Shown here: positions 8,281-13,429 of the stretch, in pieces | Layout of the letters: every line of letters begins with the position of its first letter | Numbering within the stretch: the stretch's first letter is position 1 | From: an uncultured Gammaproteobacteria bacterium | GTDB taxonomy: Bacteria; Pseudomonadota; Gammaproteobacteria; Pseudomonadales; Pseudohongiellaceae | Assembly (NCBI GenBank): GCA_903889815.1 | Contig: CAISYX010000023.1 | Location: 1 to 13,429 of the forward strand | Reading direction: 5' to 3' | DNA length: 13,429 nt | Notes under the pieces: model-generated | What the model was told of the DNA's origin: nothing | Databases searched by the model: none | What the model saw: only the letters and a program-made list of their open reading frames with translations | Program-made: the position numbers and the translations under genes

Positions 8281-8888
8281 TGGAACACTATCTCAGTCTG
8301 GCCATTCGCGCTGTATTTGTAGAAAACATGGCGCTGCAGATGTTTCTGGGCATGTGCACCTTTATCGCGGTCTCCAAGAAAGTGGAAACCGCTGTAGGCC
8401 TGGGTGTTGCCGTAACAGTGGTGCAGATCATCACGGTCCCTTTGAACAACTTGCTGTTCACCTACCTTCTTAAGGATGGTGCGCTGGCGTGGATGGGATT
8501 TCCAGACCTCGATCTGAGCTTCCTCGGGTTCATCTGCTACATTGGTGTCATCGCAGCGGTAGTGCAGGTGCTGGAGATGTTTCTCGACAAGTACATGCCT
8601 TCCCTCTACAACGCGCTGGGCGTTTTTCTGCCTCTGATTGCGGTCAACTGCGCGATCATGGGCGCTTCTTTGTTCATGGTGGAGCGCAGCTATACGTTCT
8701 CCGAAAGTGTTGTATACGGCACTGGGGCTGGAGTCGGCTGGGCTTTGGCAATCACGGCAATGGCGGGTATTCGTGAAAAGCTCAAGTACAGCGACGTGCC
8801 CCAGGGGCTGCGCGGAATGGGGATTACCTTTATTACAACTGGCCTGATGTCTCTGGGCTTCATGTCATTCAGCGGCTTGTCTCTGTAG
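8280..8888 (+). CDS. nqrE: NqrE, membrane subunit of Na+-NQR
   Basis: Partner of NqrD and related to RnfA; the two proteins enclose the intramembrane 2Fe-2S cluster in inverted topology. The conserved cysteines are C26 in LGMCTF and C124 in VNCAIMG. The 202-residue product starts MEHYLSLAIRAVFVENMAL and ends GLMSLGFMSFSGLSL, nearly the Vibrio ends, so the ATG 8280 start is secure. It has about six hydrophobic segments. It overlaps nqrD by one base and lies 18 bases before nqrF. Confidence 0.97.
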   Translation: MEHYLSLAIRAVFVENMALQMFLGMCTFIAVSKKVETAVGLGVAVTVVQIITVPLNNLLFTYLLKDGALAWMGFPDLDLSFLGFICYIGVIAAVVQVLEMFLDKYMPSLYNALGVFLPLIAVNCAIMGASLFMVERSYTFSESVVYGTGAGVGWALAITAMAGIREKLKYSDVPQGLRGMGITFITTGLMSLGFMSFSGLSL

Positions 8889-8906
8889 TCAACGGGTTAT
8901 TTAGAG

Positions 8907-10136
8907 ATGATTGATGTAGCAGCAATAGCAGGCGGCGTTCTCATGTTCACCATCATCGTGATGGTATTCGTGGTGCTTATTCTGGTCGCCAGAGCGAAAT
9001 TGGTTAGCACAGGCAATGTCCGTATCGAGATCAATGGCGATCCTGCGAAGTCCATTGTTGTGCCGGCGGGGGGGAAGCTTCTTACTACTCTCGCGGATGC
9101 GGGCATCTATCTATCCTCTGCGTGTGGCGGTGGTGGCACGTGCGGCCAGTGCAAATGCCAGGTGTTGGATGGCGGCGGTTCAATGCTGCCCACTGAGCAA
9201 GGTCATTTCACGCTGGGCGAAGGCAAGGCGCACTGGCGTCTGTCCTGCCAGGTGGCCGTGAAGCAGGATATGAAGATTGAAGTGGAGCCCGAGTTTTTCG
9301 GCGTGAAGCAGTGGGAATGCACGGTGATATCCAATGAGAACGTGGCGACGTTCATCAAGGAACTCGTGCTGAAGATCCCGGACGGCGACAGCGTGGATTT
9401 CCGCGCTGGCGGTTACGTCCAGCTGGAAGTTCCGGCACACGAAGTGCAGTACAAGGATTTCGATATCGGCGAGAAATTCCGTGGCGACTGGGAGAAATTC
9501 GGACTTTTCAAACTGGCCTCCAAAGTCGACAAGACCGTAATCAGGGCTTACTCGATGGCGAATTACCCGGAAGAGCGAGGCGTCATCAAATTCAATATTC
9601 GCATCGCAACACCGCCACCGAAGTCCAGCTTTCCCCCCGGCGTCATGTCTTCCTATGTGTTCAGTCTGAAGCCTGGTGACAAGATCAAGGTATTCGGTCC
9701 CTATGGTGAATTCTTTGCCAAAGACACTGATGCTGAAATGGTATTCGTCGGTGGCGGTGCGGGCATGGCCCCCATGCGCTCCCATATCTTTGATCAACTG
9801 CGCCGCATCAAGTCCAAGCGCAAGATCAGTTTCTGGTATGGCGCACGCAGCCTGAAAGAAATGTTCTATGTGGAAGATTTTGACATGCTTGCTGCCGAGA
9901 ACAAGAACTTCACGTGGCACGTGGCGCTTTCGGATCCGCAGCCCGAAGACAACTGGACTGGCAAGACAGGCTTTATTCACAACGTGGTTTATCAGCATTA
10001 TCTCAAGGATCATGTAGCGCCGGAGGACTGCGAGTTCTATATGTGCGGGCCGCCCATGATGAACGCAGCGGTAATCAAGATGCTCAAGGACCTGGGCGTT
10101 GAAGATGAAAACATCGCACTGGACGAATTCTCCTGA
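8907..10136 (+). CDS. nqrF: NqrF, NADH-oxidising subunit of Na+-NQR
   Basis: Entry point of electrons: takes hydride from NADH onto FAD and passes electrons to a 2Fe-2S ferredoxin centre. Residues about 5-28 form a membrane anchor. The plant-type ferredoxin domain has cluster ligands C73, C79, C82 and C114 (CGGGGTCGQC, then LSCQVAV). The FAD domain has RAYSMANY (R213, Y215, S216), and the NADH domain has GGGAGMAPMRSH and CGPPMMNAAV. The 409-residue length is normal (Vibrio 408). A run of seven G at about 9068-9074 encodes Gly-Gly in the expected place, so the frame is intact. The Shine-Dalgarno is weak. Confidence 0.97.
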   Translation: MIDVAAIAGGVLMFTIIVMVFVVLILVARAKLVSTGNVRIEINGDPAKSIVVPAGGKLLTTLADAGIYLSSACGGGGTCGQCKCQVLDGGGSMLPTEQGHFTLGEGKAHWRLSCQVAVKQDMKIEVEPEFFGVKQWECTVISNENVATFIKELVLKIPDGDSVDFRAGGYVQLEVPAHEVQYKDFDIGEKFRGDWEKFGLFKLASKVDKTVIRAYSMANYPEERGVIKFNIRIATPPPKSSFPPGVMSSYVFSLKPGDKIKVFGPYGEFFAKDTDAEMVFVGGGAGMAPMRSHIFDQLRRIKSKRKISFWYGARSLKEMFYVEDFDMLAAENKNFTWHVALSDPQPEDNWTGKTGFIHNVVYQHYLKDHVAPEDCEFYMCGPPMMNAAVIKMLKDLGVEDENIALDEFS

Positions 10137-10156
10137 TTCCCGCTGATCACGTCTGT

Positions 10157-10173
10157 CCCGGCTTCGCGCCGGG
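10157..10173 (+). repeat. GC-rich hairpin between nqrF and apbE
   Basis: CCCGGC and GCCGGG form a perfect 6-bp stem with loop TTCGC in the 61-base gap after nqrF. No T-run follows, so full termination is unlikely. It could slow transcription or protect upstream mRNA ends, reducing expression of the maturation genes relative to the structural genes (inference). Confidence 0.5.
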
Positions 10174-10197
10174 CTGGACGGTCGGATTCGAAGCACC

Positions 10198-11262
10198 ATG
10201 AACACAGCGTCCAGACCTCAAATCCTTCTGCTCTTTCTTTTCGCGGTTGCAGCTGCTGGCTTTCTTCTGTACGACAGAACTGTATCAAGCGCCCCCATTC
10301 ATGAAATGCGTGGCGGTACGATGGGTACCAGTTACAGCATCAAACTTGTCGATCTTCCATCAACGCTGCCACTTGAACAATTGTCCAAAGATGTGACAGC
10401 GTTGCTTCATCGACTGGATCGCGAGCAAATGTCGACCTATGCCGCGGATTCGGAGCTCTCCAGGCTGAATGCCGGACCAGTCGGCGAAGATATTGTGTTG
10501 TCAGCCGAGATGACGCAGGTGATCAGCCTGGCGCTGGATGTCACTGGGCTTACAGACGGAGCGTTTGATGTAACGGTAGGGCCGCTGGTGAACCGCTGGG
10601 GCTTTGGTCCGGAAGATCGCCGGGCAGACCGTATTCCCTCAAAGGACGAAATCGCTGCACTTCTCGCGCGAGTCGGGTCACATCATATTGCGCTTGATGC
10701 TCAGCGCAACACCTTGCGGAAGAACGCGGATATCTACATTGACCTGAGTGGCATTGCCAAGGGTTATGCCGTGGACAAGGTCGCCGATTATCTGGAGTCG
10801 CTGGGCATCCAGAACTATTTCATCGAAATTGGGGGTGAGTTGCGCATCCGCGGCTACAAGCCGGGCAATGTCAGCTGGGTACCCGCAATCGAGAAGCCAG
10901 TGGATACGGCTCCGCAGGTACACAATATTTTCTATGCCCGGGGCGAATCGATCGCGGTTGCTGGCTCAGGGGATTATCGCAACTATTTCGAAGAAGACGG
11001 TGTACATTACTCCCATGAAATTGATCCGCAGACCGGCAAGCCCGTGACCAACAATCTGGCTGGCGTCTATGTGATTGACCAGACCGCTGCCCGCGCCGAT
11101 GCGCTGGCTACCGCCTTCATGGTCATGGGCGCCGAGAGTGGGTTCGCCCTTGCGGAGTCTCAGGGTCTGGCAGTTTATTTCATCACGCGCGATGAAGAAC
11201 GTGGCGTGTTTGTGGATCGTCATACATCCCGTTTCGATCATTACCTGCAATCTGGAGAGTAA
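10198..11262 (+). CDS. apbE: ApbE, FAD:protein FMN transferase
   Basis: Periplasm-facing Mg-dependent enzyme that splits FAD and attaches FMN to Thr/Ser in target proteins, here almost certainly NqrB and NqrC. The 354-residue product has an N-terminal hydrophobic segment (about residues 9-24), then GGTMGTSYSIKL, SELSRLN, DVTVGPLVNRWGFG, DLSGIAKGYAVD, GGELRIRG, IDPQTGKPV and the metal-binding ADALATAFMVMG, all family motifs in order. The N-terminus has no lipobox Cys, unlike the lipoprotein ApbE of enteric bacteria, so it is probably held by an uncleaved anchor or exported by a plain signal peptide. ATG 10198 has only a weak Shine-Dalgarno, and translation may depend on coupling. nqrM follows after 4 bases. 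Confidence 0.95.
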   Translation: MNTASRPQILLLFLFAVAAAGFLLYDRTVSSAPIHEMRGGTMGTSYSIKLVDLPSTLPLEQLSKDVTALLHRLDREQMSTYAADSELSRLNAGPVGEDIVLSAEMTQVISLALDVTGLTDGAFDVTVGPLVNRWGFGPEDRRADRIPSKDEIAALLARVGSHHIALDAQRNTLRKNADIYIDLSGIAKGYAVDKVADYLESLGIQNYFIEIGGELRIRGYKPGNVSWVPAIEKPVDTAPQVHNIFYARGESIAVAGSGDYRNYFEEDGVHYSHEIDPQTGKPVTNNLAGVYVIDQTAARADALATAFMVMGAESGFALAESQGLAVYFITRDEERGVFVDRHTSRFDHYLQSGE

Positions 11263-11266
11263 CGCC

Positions 11267-11449
11267 ATGGCGACACTGATTGGCACGTTCGTATTGCTGC
11301 TGCTTGTAGTGGCAGGTATGGCAATTGGCGTCATGTTTGGTCGCAAGCCTCTCAAGGGCTCTTGCGGGGGCTTGAACAACGGCAGTGGCGAGAGCAGCTG
11401 CACAGTCTGTGGTGGAAATCCCGCCAAGTGCGAAGAATCGGCGCGATAA
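11267..11449 (+). CDS. nqrM: NqrM, Na+-NQR maturation protein (DUF539)
   Basis: Small membrane protein required for assembly of active Nqr, thought to help deliver iron to the NqrD/NqrE cluster. The 60-residue product has one hydrophobic segment (about residues 4-24), a basic turn FGRKPLKG and a Cys-rich tail with four cysteines: C33 in GSCGGL, C45 and C48 in CTVC, and C55. This matches the layout of DUF539 (anchor, SCGGL, Cys cluster). It lies directly after apbE and 14 bases before sthA, the usual place for nqrM. ATG 11267 is the only sensible start; a longer in-frame ORF from 11075 would lie inside apbE. Confidence 0.93.
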   Translation: MATLIGTFVLLLLVVAGMAIGVMFGRKPLKGSCGGLNNGSGESSCTVCGGNPAKCEESAR

Positions 11450-11463
11450 TCACCAGAGGGCGG

Positions 11464-12858
11464 GTGGCTTTGAAGCAGAATAAGCAATACGACATCATCG
11501 TGATCGGGAGCGGGCCAGCAGGTGAGTCTGCGGCCATGAATGCGGCGAAGAAAGGTCGACGTGTTGCAGTTGTTTCTGATCGCGACAAGGTCGGAGGCAA
11601 TTGCACACATCTTGGCACCATTCCTTCCAAGGCTCTGCGCCAGTCCGTCAAGCAGGTGATGCAGTTCAGCAGCAACCCGCTGCTTCGGGAATTCGCCACG
11701 CTTCGCAAACCCTGCTTTCAAGACATCATGCGTCATGCCGCGAGAGTCATCGACGAGCAGGTCCATCTGCGCAGTGCCTATTACGAAAAAAATGGCATCG
11801 ACATTGTGCAGGGCGTCGCCAGTTTTGTTGATCAACATACCGTGCGCCTGGGTAGTCGCGGCCCGCTGCTCACTGCGGACCACTTCATCATTGCGACGGG
11901 TTCTCGCCCTTACCGTCCGGACAGCGTCGATTTCACTCATCCGCGCATTTTTGACAGCGACACGATCCTGCAACTCGACCACTCGCCGCGCAAGGTAACG
12001 GTCATTGGTGCAGGGGTGATCGGGTGTGAGTACGCCTCCATTTTTGGGGGCCTGGGTGCCAAGGTCGAATTGATCAACCCGGCCAACACCTTGTTGTCAT
12101 TCCTCGACTGGGAGATCTCGGATGCGCTGAGTTACCACCTTCGCAACGCGGGTGTCCGCAGCAGACACAACGAAGAGTATGACCGGCTGGAGTATTGCGA
12201 CACCCACGTGGTGACACATCTGAAGTCTGGCAAACGCATCAAGAGCGACATTGTTCTGTGGGCCAATGGGCGCACGGGCAACACGGATCAGTTGAACCTC
12301 CCGGCGATAGGTCTGATCCCCAATACTCGTGGCCAACTGGAGATCGACAGTCGCTATCGTACGGCCATTGAGAATATCTATGCCGCCGGCGATGTCGTGG
12401 GCTGGCCTTCACTGGCCAGTGTCTCTTACGATCAGGGACGCGCTGCCTCCAATGCCATAGTGGATCCGGATGCCTGCGTGCAGATTGATCGCTTCGCTTC
12501 GGGCATCTATACCATTCCGGAAATCAGCACGCTCGGCAAGACAGAACGCGAACTGACCAATGAAAAAGTGCCTTACGAAGTGGGCAAGGCTTTTTTCAAG
12601 AACACTGCCCGTGGCTTGCTTACCGGCGAACAGGTCGGCATGCTCAAGATTCTCTTCCACTTCGATACCCTTGAGATTCTGGGCATTCACTGTTTCGGAG
12701 ACCAGGCCTCTGAGATCGTGCACATAGGCCAGGCAATCATGCTGCAGGAAGGCAAGGCCAATACCATGCGCTATTTCCTCGACACTACTTTCAATTACCC
12801 CACCATGGCCGAGGCGTATCGCATTGCCGCTCTCGATGGTCTGAATCGAGTCTTCTGA
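11464..12858 (+). CDS. sthA: SthA, soluble pyridine nucleotide transhydrogenase
   Basis: Cytosolic FAD flavoprotein that transfers hydride between NADPH and NAD+, usually draining excess NADPH to NADH. The 464-residue product has the FAD motif GSGPAGE (residues 15-21), GGNCTHLGTIPSKAL around C47, the NAD(P) motif GAGVIGCEYASIF, and the C-terminal dimer region FNYPTMAEAYRIAA. In disulfide reductases a second Cys lies five residues after the first. Here that position is Thr52, as in known SthA enzymes, so disulfide chemistry is excluded. GTG 11464 gives the family length and follows AGAGGGCGG; TTG 11470 is a possible alternative. NADH formed by SthA could feed Nqr from the same transcript. The stop shares one base with the gpsA start. 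Confidence 0.95.
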   Translation: MALKQNKQYDIIVIGSGPAGESAAMNAAKKGRRVAVVSDRDKVGGNCTHLGTIPSKALRQSVKQVMQFSSNPLLREFATLRKPCFQDIMRHAARVIDEQVHLRSAYYEKNGIDIVQGVASFVDQHTVRLGSRGPLLTADHFIIATGSRPYRPDSVDFTHPRIFDSDTILQLDHSPRKVTVIGAGVIGCEYASIFGGLGAKVELINPANTLLSFLDWEISDALSYHLRNAGVRSRHNEEYDRLEYCDTHVVTHLKSGKRIKSDIVLWANGRTGNTDQLNLPAIGLIPNTRGQLEIDSRYRTAIENIYAAGDVVGWPSLASVSYDQGRAASNAIVDPDACVQIDRFASGIYTIPEISTLGKTERELTNEKVPYEVGKAFFKNTARGLLTGEQVGMLKILFHFDTLEILGIHCFGDQASEIVHIGQAIMLQEGKANTMRYFLDTTFNYPTMAEAYRIAALDGLNRVF

Positions 12859-13325
12859 TGACCCAAAGCGCACGCAGTGTAGCGGTCCTTGGGGGCGGCA
12901 GTTTCGGTACGGTCATTGCCAACATCATTGCGCAGAATGGCTATCGCGTGAATTTCTGGATGCGCAGTGAAGTACTGGTAGAAGAAGTCAATCGCACACA
13001 CGAAAACACGCAGTATCTTCCCGGATACGTGGTGCACGAGAATGTGCGTGCCTTTCACGACATGCAGGCGGCGGTGCAGGACAGCGAAGTGATATTCGTC
13101 GCAGTGCCCAGCGCCTATTTCCGGGCAGTCGTCAAAGACATGCTGCAGTGGGCGCCAGAAGACGCCATTCTTGTGAGCACCACCAAGGGGATCGAAGCCG
13201 GCAGCTTCAAACTCATGAGCGAGATTCTTCGAGAAGAGTCGCCCTTGGCACGCATCGGCGTGATGAGCGGACCCAACCTTGCCAAGGAGATTGCTGCCCG
13301 CAATCTGACCGGCACTGTCATCGCT
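12858..13325 (+). CDS. gpsA: GpsA, NAD(P)+-dependent glycerol-3-phosphate dehydrogenase (N-terminal part, interrupted)
   Basis: Reduces dihydroxyacetone phosphate to sn-glycerol-3-phosphate for phospholipid synthesis in the cytoplasm. The visible 156 residues contain the nucleotide-binding motif VLGGGSFGTVIAN, the conserved VSTTKGIEAGSFKLMSEIL and SGPNLAKEIA with the family's active-site Lys region. Similarity ends at LTGTVIA, where the family normally continues with a SxDEEL-like stretch. From 13326 the sequence is a different, very AT-rich stretch, although the frame stays open to the window end. The real gene should be about 330-340 residues long, so the C-terminal half is missing here. 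The start overlaps the sthA stop by one base. Confidence 0.92.
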
Positions 13326-13429
13326 AATAAATATTTATATACAGACGTTAATCCTATTGAAGCAAAAAAATTTTCAGAAAAAATTGATCTATTAAATAAA
13401 ATTGATAAATATTTAAGATCTAAAAATCC
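13326..13429 (+). other. Foreign-looking AT-rich tail fused to gpsA
   Basis: By hand count 18 of 104 bases are G or C (about 17%), against a clear GC majority in the preceding gpsA. The gpsA frame runs on without a stop as a Lys/Asn/Ile-rich peptide (NKYLYTDVNPIEAKKFSEKI and onward) that does not resemble GpsA. One minus-strand frame is also open. An 11-base word, ATAAATATTTA, occurs at 13327-13337 and 13405-13415 and encodes KYL both times. Most likely it is a coding fragment from an AT-rich genome joined by a chimeric read or assembly; a natural insertion is the alternative. Its function cannot be assigned. Confidence 0.75.

Noticed and set aside
9060..9080. Run of seven G in nqrF as a possible frameshift or phase-variation site
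   Set aside because: It encodes the expected Gly-Gly of PAGGKLL, the frame is correct on both sides, and a phase-variable respiratory core gene is implausible.
4232..10136. Operon read as Rnf/Rsx rather than Nqr
   Set aside because: NqrA and NqrF are specific to Nqr, no RnfB or RnfC is present, and NqrM follows.
9180..10205. Long open frame (341 codons) on the minus strand opposite nqrF
   Set aside because: nqrF is unmistakable on the plus strand; the antisense frame has no recognisable domain and is open only because of codon bias.
11595..11625. SthA read as a dihydrolipoamide dehydrogenase or other disulfide reductase
   Set aside because: The second active-site Cys is replaced by Thr52, and GGNCTHLGTIPSKA is the transhydrogenase signature.
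10966..11982. 338-codon minus-strand frame across apbE, nqrM and sthA
   Set aside because: It spans three confidently identified genes on the other strand and shows no family motif.
1..13429. Search for CRISPR arrays, tRNA/rRNA genes, transposases, toxin-antitoxin or defence genes
   Set aside because: None seen: coding density is high, all genes are assigned to housekeeping families, and the gaps are too short or lack such signals.

Overview
The window is a slice of the chromosome of a gammaproteobacterium. Every intact gene resembles its counterpart in Pseudomonas and Vibrio, base composition is moderately GC-rich, and the order mfd, gap, nqrABCDEF, apbE, nqrM, sthA matches, as far as I recall, the arrangement in Pseudomonas. 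Nqr is typical of marine and sodium-using gammaproteobacteria, so a marine relative is a reasonable guess. The last ~104 bases do not belong to the same kind of genome.

Layout. Bases 1-2329 (minus strand) hold the first 776 codons of mfd, the transcription-repair coupling factor; its 3' part lies outside the window. A 197-base divergent intergenic region (2330-2526) carries plausible promoters for mfd and for gap. gap (2527-3993) is the long-form glyceraldehyde-3-phosphate dehydrogenase with an extra N-terminal domain. The next 238 bases hold a 9-bp-stem hairpin, a consensus -10 box and a leader of about 170 bases. After that comes one tightly packed plus-strand operon: nqrA, nqrB, nqrC, nqrD, nqrE, nqrF, apbE, nqrM, sthA and gpsA. 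Its genes overlap or are separated by at most about 60 bases, and I see no terminator with a T-tract inside it.

How the genes work together. NqrA-F form the sodium-pumping NADH:quinone oxidoreductase. ApbE attaches FMN covalently to NqrB and NqrC, and NqrM is needed for metal-centre maturation. SthA exchanges reducing equivalents between NADPH and NAD+. GpsA uses NAD(P)H to make glycerol-3-phosphate for phospholipids, and Gap uses NAD(P) in central carbon metabolism. The locus is therefore a cluster of nicotinamide-redox genes beside a DNA-repair gene.

I see no undescribed system, mobile element, CRISPR array or RNA gene. The strongest anomaly is at the right edge: at about 13326 gpsA changes abruptly, within a codon or two, into sequence of about 17% GC that no longer resembles GpsA. 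This is most simply an assembly or amplification chimera. Secondary points are a Ser in place of the usual FMN-acceptor Thr in NqrC, the lack of the NAD-selecting Asp in Gap, and a possibly regulated nqr leader.
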